Shown here: one piece after another, positions 23,883 through 35,309 of the stretch
How positions within the stretch are numbered: the first letter of the stretch is position 1
Layout of the letters: the number at the start of each line of letters is the position of its first letter
From: Annulohypoxylon bovei var. microspora
Lineage: Eukaryota > Ascomycota > Sordariomycetes > Xylariales > Hypoxylaceae
NCBI GenBank assembly: GCA_022836615.1
Contig: MU405310.1
Coordinates: 81,596 to 145,595, forward strand
Length of the DNA: 64,000 bases
Direction of reading: 5' to 3'
Notes under the pieces: model-generated
Told to the model about the DNA's origin: nothing
Databases searched by the model: none
Seen by the model: only the letters and a program-made list of their open reading frames with translations
Program-made: the position numbers and the translations under genes

Positions 23883-23891
23883 CACTTTGAC
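23883..23891. repeat. Target-site duplication, right copy
   Basis: The nine bases CACTTTGAC directly follow the right terminal inverted repeat and match the left copy exactly. Confidence 0.85.
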
Positions 23892-24222
23892 CCATCTCGA
23901 CCACCCTCGACCAACCCTCTGCACCCTCTCGAACTTGCCTAGGTGCTAACTCTCCACTTTGCTTCGTCGGGTCTTAGTGGTGGACAGTCAGGGTTCTTCC
24001 ATCTTGGACCAATTTGATCCATCCATCCAAACTTCCTTCTCCCATCTCAAATATCCCAATCCCATCTAACCTTCAAGCGAGTCCTAACCCGACAACGAAG
24101 GACCCCCCGAGTCTGCGACGATTATAGCATTCCTTTGGCTTTTTTTCTTTTATCGCTTTTGCCACGACATCCCGTCAATTGGACTCGTCTGAATCGAAAT
24201 TCCGATAACGGGACGATACTGC

Positions 24223-24309
24223 ATGGTTAGCAGACTGAACTTTCAGCAAACACGCACGCCACTGTTCTGCTTTATACTTACCGCAAGTTTTCACCGATAC
24301 TTACTATAA
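24223..24309 (+). promoter_or_regulatory. Candidate upstream ORF (28 codons) in the Mga2-like leader
   Basis: ATG at 24223, TAA at 24307-24309, about 460 bases before the main start. A minimal frame (ATG TTG CTA TAA, 24508-24519) follows. They matter only if transcription starts upstream of them and they are not spliced out, which cannot be seen here. Confidence 0.3.
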
Positions 24310-24768
24310 CGTAACCCGCCGCCACGGCACGCTATTCCGAGCCACGACCATCAAACAATTCGATCTGTCAATTAGACATCGACTTTTATCTCATCCCATC
24401 ATAATCTAACAAGTAGCCGAGATTTGAATTTGGAACTTGGGATTGCGGGCGTCCAATAATAGAATCATCGAATCGTCTTCAATTAAGCTAAGGTTGAAAG
24501 GGTCATCATGTTGCTATAATATTCATACTGGTATTGCATCATATTGTTGGACTTGCTGGGCTTGCCGAACTCGCTGGATAGTGCGATTCCACCGACGGTC
24601 ATTAGAGGTTGTCCTATCGCTGAGACATCTAATATCAAGACATTCAAGACATAGACGGCTTGTAGTCTAAACTACGCTTGGATTATTTCATCGCCTGGAT
24701 TTGTGTCGGATAACGACTTCTCGTCTCGAAAACTACTACGTATATATCGAAGAATTGTGTACTAGGCC

Positions 24769-27700
24769 ATGTCGTCTAAACCTCCGCCGTTCATCCCGAC
24801 GAATCCGTTGGGTTCCGATTCGGAAATGCCTTCGTTCGCCGTTAATCCCGAATTCGAATTATACGACGCAGACGACGCCGGTCACCCCACTGGAACGATA
24901 TTCGACTTCACAAGCGGCGAATTAATCGACCCGACTATATTTGGGGAACCTCATAAGGTGTTTCCCTCTGGTCCTGGACATCCTTTACAGTCCAATCCGA
25001 ACAGGGTAGCGCCTGGCTATTCCTCTTTTCCTTCTCATCGCGGTTCTTCCTCTTCCTCTTCGTCCAGGACTAGTGGGAACACCAACTCGCCGAAAACCAG
25101 TCATTCCTCGGCTGAGGCTATGGTGACCGATGAGCCCTACTCGACATGGAACCACGAAAATGATAACAGGCATAATGATGCGAACTTCATGTTCGACACC
25201 TTGGACCCGTCAACCATGGACATGTCGACGGTTTTCGATTTCGATAGTGCCTCGAGTAGTCCTAGTCCTCCAACGAATAATGCCGTGCAAGATTCATCCG
25301 CATCGGGAAAGACTATCCCAAATGGCCCCGCTGCTAAGAGAATCAAAGGCCACCACAAGGGACAATCGGTTTGTGCCCTTCACTCTCACAACTACTATAT
25401 ACCAACTAACTGACACAGCAACATTCACTGACAAAGTCGATGAACGGACTGAAGACGAGTGCCTCTAGAGAAGGCTCGCCAATGTCAAGTATCGCAGTTA
25501 GCCAGGAACCTTCTCCATCGGCGTTATTTAAGAATTCGCCCTCCCCTGACAATACCGCTAATCACTTTCATGGCCTACCGAACATGAGCATGACGTCGGT
25601 TTGGCCCCCGATGGCAGGCATGCAGCCCAATGGCTCGGTTCCCCAGGTCAGACAAGATCCGATGAGCCTCCCGGCTCCAACCCATAGCCTTCCGTCTTAT
25701 TCTCCCCAGATGAACCTCCCTCGGCCGAGATTAGTGGTTCAGCCTACGCCTCTTAAATCAAGAGTTGAAACCCAAATACCGATCAAGTTAACTCTCCACC
25801 ACTTGCCTCCAGGAATTAAAAGACTTCACCTACCAACTCATACAATATCGAAGCCTAAGTTGCTCGCAAAGCCCGTAGCGGTGCGGTCTCCCGACATGCT
25901 CGAACTGTATACTATGTTAGTCTGCACTAGCGCTATGCATGACCCGGTAAAGCTCCAACGTGCATTTAAACGAGCCGCAGTAGCTCGACATGACTTTCAA
26001 AGTCCAAAGAGACCTGATGACAACGGCGAAGATGATGAATACAAACCTCAAAATGGAGGCGAGGTGCGGATATGTGCTGGCTGTATAACTCGGGAACGGA
26101 AACGTGCTGGGCGCAAGAAACATAAGAAGCCGGAGGAGGAGGAGTTGTGGAACCGATACGAACACCAGCGAGTCATCGTTTTTAATACTCAGGAGGTTAA
26201 AGAGTGGCAGGCTGTTACTCCTCACATGGCTGATCCTACCGGGGCCGGGTTGCCTGATCTTTCCGTCCCCGAAGGTACCGTCCAGGTAGATGCGCCAATG
26301 CGCATCGCTTGCTATTGTCGGCACCATGGCGAGAAGATGGGGTTCCAGGTCATATTTACCATGAAGGACTACAAGGACAACGTTGTCGCTCAACAGATCT
26401 CATCCTCGATTATGATTACCGATGATCACAAAACACATCTCCCCGCAGCATCTACGACGCAATGCACAAATACCTCCGTCCCATCTTTAGGAGCTTCACC
26501 GATGCATACTACCAACGATATCAAGCCCGGCGAGGCCCAATTGATGTTCCACTCGCCGCAATCAGCTTCTGATCTCCAAAGATTAGCACAGAACGAGACT
26601 TTCGCGTTCCCTACCGTCCCAGTCAACAACAATCCCCAAGCTGTACCAGTCTCCGCGCCATCCCGTAACCTATCCAGACAAGGGTCCCCAACGAGCCCTT
26701 CTGGTCCTGTCTCTAAAAAGAGAAAGGCAAGCGGGTCCATGAAGCTACCTAGTGGCTTAGCAATGACCAGACTTGAGACAAGTCAATCACCACCCGCGAT
26801 GCCTCTGGGGCCACAGAACGAGTCGGCCGTCACGTCTGCAGCTACGTCACCATTCTCGCCAAATATGACAACCTTTCCCATGGCTACGGACCCCATGTTT
26901 ACTCATGGGCAACAGTCAACTCTTAACAACATTGGACAACATTTTCCGACGGGACCCCCTACGCCTAATAGCAACAGCCCTGAGCTCATGTTTCCCTCGG
27001 GAAATAGGAATATGAGTCTTGATATGGGTGGACAGCTGTTCTCTGCGCCCACGTCAGCCCATCCCAGCCGTGCTCCTAGTCCGAACCGGCTGAGAAATGA
27101 CATTCAGAACATGCCCCACGCTCCGCTTGGCCAGAATATGTATAATGCATCTGCAATCATGAGTTCGAATAGAACACCCCCGCCAATGATCTACAAGATT
27201 ATTCCTAGCGAGGGTCCGAAATCAGGTGGTGTCGAGGTGACGATTCTTGGTAGCGGGTTCACGAACGGTGGACTCGAGGTCATGTTTGGTGAGCAAAGGG
27301 CAGCTACTACCACGTACTGGGGTGAGACATCGCTAGTCTGCCTTCTACCGCCGTCTCCTACTGCGGGAATAGTTCCGGTATCGATCAGGCAGCCCGGCAT
27401 AGCGCCCCAGCATTCGTTCACTGGCAATCAGCAGCCGCTATTCCGATATGTCGACGACGACGAACATCGCTTGATACGCACGGCACTCACTGTGTTGGGC
27501 AACAAGCTCGGTGGGAAAATGACGGACGTTGCGGATATAGCAAGAAATATCATCTATGGGTCTGGAAACGGCGGCGCTTGGGGTCCTTCTCCTGGAGGAT
27601 CCCAGACCCCCAACACCAACTTCAACAGCCTCGAACAAGATCTCTCAGAATCAGCAGAATTAGGACTTCTTCGTATTCTTGAGCTGATCGATCTGGATGA

Positions 27701-29107
27701 CAGCGCCAACAAAGCGAAAATCAATCTAAGGAGGTCAAGTGGGCAGACCATGCTTCATTTAGCGTGCTCTCTAGGACTTGCTCGCTTCGTGGCCGGGCTT
27801 CTATCCCGTGGGGCCAATGTTGGCGTACGAGATAAGGGTGGCTTCACTCCGTTACACATGGCGGCGATGAATAATCACCCAGAAATCGTCCGACGTCTCA
27901 TTATGAAAGGGGCCGATCCGAATATGCGAAGTCTTTCGGGTCTCACACCCGCCGATGTTGCTCGGTCCAGCGACGTGCTTCGCGTTCTGCGACAGATCGA
28001 GAACCACTCTAGATCCCGGAGCAACGGCTCTCTTCATAGCAGGGCTAACAGTGCTACCTCTCTCAAATCATTGTGGGATCCGCCTTCAATAACTCCGGCA
28101 GCACATCGTGAGGAATTCATGTCAGACAACTCAAGCTCAGTGGAGGATAGTAGCGACAGCGATGAAGATTTATTAGAAGAGGGGGACAGCGACGAAGAAA
28201 ATTGCGAGTGGCTGGATATGAGACGATCAAGCTTCCCACCCACTCATAAATCAAACGATGGAGATGCTGCCCCTGCGTCGCCGAGCGCAGCAGTGACAGC
28301 ACTGCGAGAACAATTTGGAGCGCAACTCCAGCAGTGGCAGCATTCCATGACGATGCAATTCCAGAATCTGGCGCAACTTCAGATGCCGCACATGCAGATG
28401 CCCCAGATGCCAACTCTGCCGCCAATACCCGTCTTCCCTGATTACCAAGCTTATCTGAATTCGGCGCCTGTTGTACAGCGCATCAGTTCTCTCGTCCCTA
28501 ATATCCGAGGTTCGCGTCCCGGATCCGCAGATGAACCACCTCCGCAAGATGCACATGCTAGACGATGGGAGCTTCCCTTCTTCGGCGCCAAAGAGTCACC
28601 GCCGCCAGCCTACAATACAATCTTTCCACCAAGCGCACTAGGTGACTTTGATACCAAACAAGCCTCGGCAGCAGCTGCGGCAGCCGATTTTGAGGCAGAC
28701 AGTAAATGTGCCACTATTTACGACCAGCCCACCGTAGAAGCATCTGCAGAAATGTCAGAACTACATGAAGTGCCCGCACTACTCGAGATTGGACGCAAGC
28801 GCAACATTACCAAGGAGCAGCAAGAACACCTACAGCGAGCCCATGCTCAGAGGCTCAAGACCGGCAGCAGTGACAAGATGCTGTGGTTTGTCTGGGTAAG
28901 TAATACGAAGCCCCTTTTATGAGACGATGATATTAACAGGTATAATAGATTCCAATTCTGGTGTTCACCCTTGGTGCTATGTTAGCCAGCGTCGCCCCTT
29001 CTCTGGCGTCTTGCGGCTCCACGTTGATCAAGGTCTACACTGACTTCGTCGCCGACCCACGGGAGATTACGCGAACAATCATCACAGATGTTTTAGAGGC
29101 TAACTAA
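24769..29107 (+). CDS. mga2: Membrane-anchored transcription regulator of the Mga2/Spt23 type
   Basis: Exons 24769-25368, 25419-28895, 28949-29107 (1411 aa). Introns are 50 and 53 nt, GT-AG and in frame. In yeast, Mga2 and Spt23 sit in the ER/nuclear envelope, sense membrane lipid packing, and are released by ubiquitin/proteasome processing to switch on the OLE1 fatty-acid desaturase. Same architecture here: a disordered acidic N-terminus; a conserved region around residues 310-530 (PIKLTLHHLPPG, RICAGCITRERKRAGRKK, CYCRHHGEKMGFQVIF); an IPT/TIG domain at about 785-865 (MIYKIIPSEGPKSGG, GSGFTNGG); two clear ankyrin repeats at about 970-1050 (GQTMLHLACSLGLA, GGFTPLHMAAMNNHPEIV); an acidic stretch; a His/Met/Gln-rich segment; and a C-terminal membrane helix beginning IPILVFTLGAM at residue 1360, completed only by the last exon. 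That last splice avoids an in-frame TAA and confirms the tail anchor. A single such gene is usual in filamentous fungi. Confidence 0.95.
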
Positions 29108-30361
29108 TATCTTTTTCTTATTCACTCGCTTCACTGAATTTTATTTTCTTATAGCACCAAGCTTTAGCTTTATATTCTCGACCATGTGTAAATTCCTTGT
29201 ATAGCACTATTACCTAAAGTCGGTTGGTCGACACGGCGCATCAATTCGGCGTGGGAGTGGGATAGCACAGAGCTAAAAACGTGGATTTATATATGAGTCT
29301 ACAGGCGTTGGAGCAAGGCGTTGTAGACTTGTTTTCCAACGCAGGGGTTAGGAGATGGCGCGCCTCCCAAGAACTTTTCGTTAAATTCCGGGAACTGGAC
29401 GGGACGGCTCAAGCTGAGGAGACGGTATCCTTCAATGGTTCGGGGAATTAGAATGATGAGCTGGAAAATGTTATCGTTCTAGCAGATTCGATGTTTTGTC
29501 TCTGACCGTTGTGTACTTTGTTGTTATGATTTTGTCGCGGCACGTGATGTTGAGAAATATCAATTGAGATATATTGAGATATATTGAGTTACATATAATG
29601 TCATTATATACGAAGAGCCTTTTTTGATAACTATGCTATATATCACATCACTAGCTTTATGCTTGTAAGATCTTCATCAACTATTTATGTACCTACCTAG
29701 GCAAGTATGTATTATATTATTTGCAATGTTTACAACGTCCCCATGTAGAGCTTCGCAGACAATATCCCAGGTAGTAATCAAAACTGACAGCCGAGTCAAC
29801 ACTTATCGTCGTTCTACATACATAGGTACTGCCCTTTCTGAGATTCTCGCCTTGAAAACGAATGCCTAGGCTAAAATAGGCAATAAGGAAGGATTGCATA
29901 GGCGAAATGATAAGGACGTGGATTAATACGCCCGACTTGTTTTATCAATATGCTTTAGCGTGGCAGTGCCGTTCTGCATTACGCGGCCCGGATCGAACGG
30001 CACATACGGTGATGGTAAAGGAAACCCAAGCATACGAGAACCACGAATACCAATTAATAGTAAATTCTGGTCAATATTTCCAATAAAAGAGATATCGCTC
30101 TAAAGTTGCGTTGAGATGGCTAAAGCTCCTGTTTACATATGTATGCTCATAAACCAGTAATCAAGCCTCCTTTATACAGTTCTCCCATTAAGCGGCGGAG
30201 ATGGTATCGATAATAAAAAAAGCAAGATAACGCCTTTACAGAGACGCTGTTTTCCCAATTCCGTAATATTCGTAGGACGTTTTATCCCTCCCCAGTGAAT
30301 CAATAAGCCGAGCCAATAAGTCCCTTATATCCCCATCACCAAGTACTCAGGTAGATAATCA
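29108..30361. other. Intergenic region between convergent genes
   Basis: 3' flanks of the Mga2-like gene and of the Zn2Cys6 gene. AT-rich, with a short tandem TGAGATATAT repeat at about 29566-29588. No gene seen; the small frames at 29687-29899 overlap on both strands. Confidence 0.55.
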
Positions 30362-31966
30362 TTATACCACCTTGCCAAAGAACCCCATATCCCTATCCAA
30401 CTGCTCCTCGACCCACAAGGGCCAGTCGTTATACCTCCTGTGCTTGGCGTCGACCTGGCGGTTCAGGTGCTTCAGCCAGCGCGAGGTGGACAGGTCGACG
30501 CCGGCGCCGGCGCCGGCGCGCGGCTCCTGGGCGCGCATCAGGTTCTCGGCCTGGGTGATGGGGGCCATGATCTGCTTCAGGGCGATCCAGTGGGCGGCCA
30601 GCAGCGCGAAGACCTGGGAGTCGGGGTCGATCAGCAGGCGGAAGCGGTCGTGGGGCAGCTGGATCCACCAGGCGTAGTGGGCGCACAGCACCTCGTAGGC
30701 GGCGTACGAGGACGCCGGCAGCGCCTCGGCCATCCCCGCCAGGAAGCGCTGGTACTCGAGCTCGACGTCGCGCGTGCACAGCGGCGCCAGCGCGCGCAGC
30801 GACCGCGAGGCCGCGTGCGCGTAGTCCGCACGGATCGGCGGCACCGCCTCGATGAACGGCTTCAGCAGCTTCTGCGGGTCCGACTGGTGCAGGTTCGTGA
30901 ACAGCGGGCGCGCCCCCTTCGTCCACATCTGCATCGATACCAGCACGATCCCCCGCACGAAGGTCATGAACTCTGTCATCCCGTCGTCGAGGATTACTGA
31001 TTGGAAGGTTAGGGCGAAACAGGTTGCTACTGCAGGGGGGTTAGCTGGGCTGGGTTTGTGGTAGAGGTGAGTTGCTCGTGGGGGGCCTAGGTAGGTAGAT
31101 TACATACCGAGAGCATTTCCTTCTTCAAAGGTGTTCGACTTGGGTGCCTCGTTCAGGGTCTTTTTGATGGCCCTGATCGCCTTGAGCCGGTGCATCATGG
31201 CGAACGTGATTAGGCTAGGATCCTGCTGCATGAGGTCGGACGCCGCGAGGCCTAATATCGCGTGCATAAGATACTCATACTATCATCGTCATATCATCAG
31301 TCTTGTTTCGCTCCGTAGTTGACATAGCTGCAATACGTACAGTCTGTGACAGACATGGGATCTCGTGGGTCCAGATGGACTCGTTTCCTAAGGGATGGTT
31401 GGGGAAACAGGTAAACAGGAAGTGCTGGAAGAACCTCATGTCCTGCAAACTGAAGAGAGGGATTTGATGTTGCGGCTATTCTCATGTTAGTTAGAGGTGA
31501 TCCGAAATAGCGGTCGGTGGCGATGCGAAACTCATACTTGATGTACGACTTGGGGAGCTGTTGGGTATTCACACTTCAGCCCCGTCTTCACGCAATGCCC
31601 GCACGCTGGCTGGGTTTCTTGACACTATTCCCTTCGACGTTAGCATCAGAACGGCAATTCTTATTAGTCTCCAGTTCCGAGTACCTTGATGCGGCGCCTT
31701 TTGCAATTGAAGCAGCCGCGCCGACTCTTAGTATGGCCCCGCCGTTCCAACCTATGCTTCTTAAGCGCGTTGTGCGCGGCAAGCGCCGCCGTTGGAGACG
31801 GCGCGCTCGCTGTACCAAGATCGTCGCTTAACGCGGAGGCAGAGCCGGGAACCTCGTTGATAGGGTACCCAGCATCGTCATCGGGGAGGAAGTTCGAATA
31901 TGCAAAGTCCTCTCCACTATCCATTAGCGGGAGGATCATAGGCTGATGTGAGTTGGACGGCTCCAT
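30362..31966 (-). CDS. Zn(II)2Cys6 fungal transcription factor
   Basis: Minus-strand exons: 31966-31685, 31624-31538, 31475-31341, 31279-31108, 31029-30362 (447 aa). The four introns are 60-78 nt, GT-AG, and all keep frame. The binuclear zinc cluster spans exons 1-2: Cys85, Cys88, Cys95, Cys102, Cys105, Cys112, in GCFNCKRRRIKC and PACGHCVKTGLKC, preceded by basic RRGHTKSR. Exon 3 gives FSLQDMRFFQHFL and GNESIWTHEIPCLSQ. Exon 4 gives YEYLMHAILGLAASDLM. The last exon ends in WPLWVEEQLDRDMGFFG. These are hallmarks of the regulatory half in a common class of C6 factors related to sterol-uptake-type regulators. Target genes cannot be told from sequence; no biosynthetic cluster lies next to it. The final exon is far richer in GC than exons 2-4, so long spurious frames appear on the other strand. 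MEPSNSHQ (31966) is the first Met in frame. Confidence 0.93.
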
Positions 31967-32519
31967 CTCCAACTTCTGCCCTGGTGTTCTAGATTGTTGG
32001 CTGTTGACTGAACATCCATCGATGATGAGGTCGGAGGTCGCAGAAGATTAATTAGTACAAATGAGACAACGGCATTCCCCTTGGAAAGCACTGACCCCCG
32101 CGGGCGCGAGGTGAGACTAGAATGCCCGGGTAAGCTTCTAGAAAACGATCTTACGGCGGCGCGCCAAGGCAGGTCGAAATGTCGATCTGCCAAAGCGGAC
32201 GAGGTTTAAGCCTCAGCTCGTGCTGCTCGTGCGAACAGGCCAATCACGTGCGGCCGGGATCGTGGCGATGCCCCTGTCGAAGACTCGACAAAAACCAGCG
32301 GCGGCGGCCTGTGATTGGCCGCGTCTCACGCCGACCGTAAGCCCGGCTGAAGCTCCCTCGCTCCTAGATTATATAAGCCTGGCATATATCCCCCCCCGGG
32401 GTCCCCTCGACTCTGGGTTCTTTTGTCCCCGGTTGCCGCATCGGGCGGTTCCAGCTAGGTGCGCGTCGCATCAATACCGCAACGAGTTGAAACCGGCGAG
32501 GCTCTAGCTCTCATGCTCA
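31967..32519. other. GC-rich upstream region of the Zn2Cys6 gene
   Basis: Promoter-like block with two CCAAT elements, an E-box and a TATA-like motif (see the separate entry). It is flanked abruptly by AT-rich DNA from about 32520. No coding frame with a recognisable domain is present. Confidence 0.5.
32240..32376 (+). promoter_or_regulatory. Promoter-like block: CCAAT, CACGTG, inverted CCAAT, TATA
   Basis: CCAAT at 32240-32244 runs straight into CACGTG at 32245-32250. An ATTGG (inverse CCAAT) lies at 32314-32318, and TTATATAAG at about 32368-32376. CCAAT is the HAP-complex site and CACGTG a bHLH site in fungi. The TATA faces the plus strand, away from the Zn2Cys6 gene, but no coding gene follows within 1.7 kb. 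The elements could also serve the minus-strand gene about 270 bp away. Confidence 0.4.
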
Positions 32520-34124
32520 TGTATGTGCCTTTTTTAGCGTCTACGGCTTTCGGGGGGTCGGAAATGGCGGATGCTCAGCTGGGCGAGCTGAGTTAGAGGC
32601 TTGCTTGGGTTGCTCATGACATGATGTGCTTCAATTATCGAAGCGTGCGGTCTTGTAACACGTACTAAGCTTACACTATGTAGGTGAGAAGATGCTATCT
32701 TTACAGCTGCATACTTGCTTCCGAGACAATTCAAAATAATTGAGGAGGCAAAAAGATGAATGGGAGGGATCGGAATGTTTTCACGGCGATAGCTAATTAA
32801 TTCTAACAACTCTCCGCTCTAACTAAGTTAGAGCTTCTCTCATGGCTTCTATTTCTCGTATCTCACATAACCATTCGATATTAACAATCAACATTCACCG
32901 CCACAACAGCAAGCTCATATTGTAGTTGCATACCATATCGCTAGATCGCTGTTATATTTCTTTTAATTAAATTCCTTCGTTGCTCTCCTTACCGCTAGTT
33001 CCCTCGTAGCCCGTGGGGGTACGATAGGCATATATTATACCGGATCTCTCGTAGAAAGTTACTGGGCGCGTATTACATAGGGAGTTTTTACCATTGGACA
33101 CCATTACTTCTATGTCCTCGCAGTTTTCTCCTTTATTTAACATTTTATTTCATTATAGAGTCGCTTATAAAGCAGACGTTTCATCTCTTAGTTACCCATA
33201 AACTATCTACCTATGATAGTAACTTCAATGACACCTAATAGAGTAACTGTTTCGCAAGCTATATAGGGCTCACAGTCTGGATGAATCTAACATTGTAGTT
33301 AATAAAAACAGTCTAATTTATCCTTCAAATTCCTTTGTGGCAGTAGTGCCAAGGTAGTTACCCGTCTTCTCAGGGTGACGATGCCATGATAATATACCAA
33401 GGATACAAATGTAGAAAAGAAGTCTTTAGATAGAGATTACATGCACCTATATCTAGTAGCCTCGATGTTGCTTTCGACTGGCATTTGTATTTAATTAAAT
33501 AGGGCTAGTTACAAAGGTATCCAGTCTACCGTAAAAGGAGAAGCGATAAGGAGAGGTTCAAAAGCAGCTAATATAGGCAATTAGGAGGTTATGCATATTT
33601 AACTTTTACTTGAATATATAGGGGCTTAAGATCGGTATTCGATGATAAACCTGAAGATGAATAGGTGTTTGTTTCAAGTCACTTTCACTTTTCACCCCTT
33701 GACATTGTATGTTACTCTTGTCATTCGCTACCTATCCAAATATGTACTCGGAATTAGTTACTGTGTTTGTCAAAGACAGGAATGAATAGAGAGGACTTAT
33801 TGTCTCGTTAGAAAACCGAGTCCAACCCGAGGAGACACGACGGAATGGGAGAGTCTAACTAGGTTATAATCTCCTATCCTAATTAAGTGAGAATTAGATA
33901 TTAAATATTATCTAGGATAGCAAGCAAGTTTCTGCACTGTTTCGTCGTAGCTCGTTTCGTCGTCTGATATACAGCTAGAATTTCCAACACCAGGCCGTTT
34001 TCTTCCGATAATAGCGTTCTGATCCTACCCAGAAAATATCCGTCTTTATTTACCTAATAATACCCTTAAAGATCCAGCGTAGTCCAACACAGTTTCTTCT
34101 CCAGGCGCAAAGCATGATCTTGAG
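32520..34124. other. AT-rich gene desert (1.6 kb)
   Basis: Stop codons are dense in all frames, and no coding or RNA feature is supported. The composition changes sharply from the GC-rich block on its left. The right end is the 3' flank of the phosphotransferase gene. Confidence 0.6.
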
Positions 34125-35309
34125 TTATGGTGTACGAACCGCTATCCATTCTTCTAGCATCCTTCCGGCTTCCACGTAGTCCTCATAAGAACGCACGCCC
34201 TCAACGGCAAAGCGGACAAGCCGTCTTGCAAGTCGGTAGGCGGGGCAATAAGCAAACCGGAGATAGTCTGGGCCAGCAGCTTCCTCGAAGAGTTGCTTTA
34301 TCTGACATCCTTCCGGTGTTGGCGGCGTTTCATTCGCATGGCGCCTGTCCTCGTTGTTCTTCCAGGCCCATAGCCACATAGGTGGCTGACAGCACATGAA
34401 CTGAGGAACAAAAACAGCACTGTCCCAACCGAGAACAGCGGAAATGATGGGCAGTCTCGTATCGGACGTTGGGTTGACCAATATGTTGTGTGGTTCTAGA
34501 TCGAGATGTGCTAAGGAAATGTGACAATTTGCGAACCATCCTCCTGCGGCTAGTTCTAAGGCCATGTAGCAGAAGTTATCCCCGAGACGTGCTAAGGGGT
34601 GGCTTCTACATAATAGTCTATCTAATCTACCCCATCGGCTAAGGAATATCTTGATCAGCAACCTGTGGACGTCTCGAGGTGTTGGCGAATCACTATAATC
34701 CTTGATGGGATGTTTATCGAGACCTCCTAACTTTTGGATCTGGAGTGATACCGTATCACCGCGGGGCAGCGTTAAGAAACCGAGGGCATCGCTACGTGTA
34801 GCTAGCAATTCATGATAGATACGACCGAGCTCCCGTGCGACCCTACACCGTTCCTCGTGGGTAAGGCTCGGGTATGATGATAGTAAGGTAGTTCCGGGAA
34901 TATAATTCTGGACCATGTACTTAGAACCGAGAAGATTATCGTCTGTATTGTCGAAAGTCAGGACTACTGGGACGGGAATGTTACCAAGTAGGCGTAGAAA
35001 CCGCAGAGTAGCAAGTTGGTGATTTAACTGCGCAGCGTCAAACCTGGGGATGCGTATGATGTATCGCCCGCGAAAGTCGGGCTTCCCGTCCGGTTGCCAC
35101 GATACACTGATAACCCGATTCTTTTCACATCCTGACAAATGCTCCACGACGACCTCATCGGCCGTGGCATAGGGACAAATCTTGAGAAGAAAAAAGTTGA
35201 TGACGTGGAAGCGAAATGTGTTAAACGGGATTTTTTCCATTAAAATGGTATACGAAGTGTCCGACTCTACATCGGAATCGGAGCCCGACCGCGATTTAGG
35301 GGATTTCAT
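34125..35309 (-). CDS. APH/choline-kinase-like phosphotransferase family protein
   Basis: Single-exon frame of 394 codons with ATG at 35309. The fold is that of the aminoglycoside-phosphotransferase-like family (PF01636 type), common in many copies in filamentous fungi. Visible are the nucleotide-lobe region around GRYIIRIPRFDA, the hinge YMVQNYIPGTTLLSSYP, the catalytic loop LAHLDLEPHNILVN (HxD-type with Asp and Asn present), then ISAVLGWDSAVFVP. In the family the last motif is normally VLDWD or similar, where the first Asp binds metal like the Asp of DFG in protein kinases. Here it is Gly (codon at 34428-34430). The rest of the C-terminal lobe (PPMWLWAWKNNED, the DYLRFAYC region) looks intact. 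It may be an inactive or altered kinase. The true substrate is unknown for most fungal members and should not be taken as an antibiotic. The gene lies alone, between two gene-free regions. Confidence 0.85.
   Translation of the reverse strand: MKSPKSRSGSDSDVESDTSYTILMEKIPFNTFRFHVINFFLLKICPYATADEVVVEHLSGCEKNRVISVSWQPDGKPDFRGRYIIRIPRFDAAQLNHQLATLRFLRLLGNIPVPVVLTFDNTDDNLLGSKYMVQNYIPGTTLLSSYPSLTHEERCRVARELGRIYHELLATRSDALGFLTLPRGDTVSLQIQKLGGLDKHPIKDYSDSPTPRDVHRLLIKIFLSRWGRLDRLLCRSHPLARLGDNFCYMALELAAGGWFANCHISLAHLDLEPHNILVNPTSDTRLPIISAVLGWDSAVFVPQFMCCQPPMWLWAWKNNEDRRHANETPPTPEGCQIKQLFEEAAGPDYLRFAYCPAYRLARRLVRFAVEGVRSYEDYVEAGRMLEEWIAVRTP

Larger units (their letters stand above)
20734..24768. other. 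Gene-free 4-kb region with a MITE and the leader of the Mga2-like gene
   Basis: After the nha1 3' flank there is moderate-GC sequence with short overlapping frames (21227-22214) on both strands that carry no recognisable domain. The inverted-repeat element is at 23196-23882. From about 23900 to 24768 the sequence looks like a long leader with pyrimidine-rich stretches and at least two short upstream frames (24223-24309 and 24508-24519). Confidence 0.6.

Noticed and set aside
30440..31000. 186-codon open frame on the plus strand
   Set aside because: It is antisense to the GC-rich last exon of the Zn2Cys6 gene. The minus-strand reading carries family motifs across five exons, while this frame has only Gly/Arg/Ala-rich composition.
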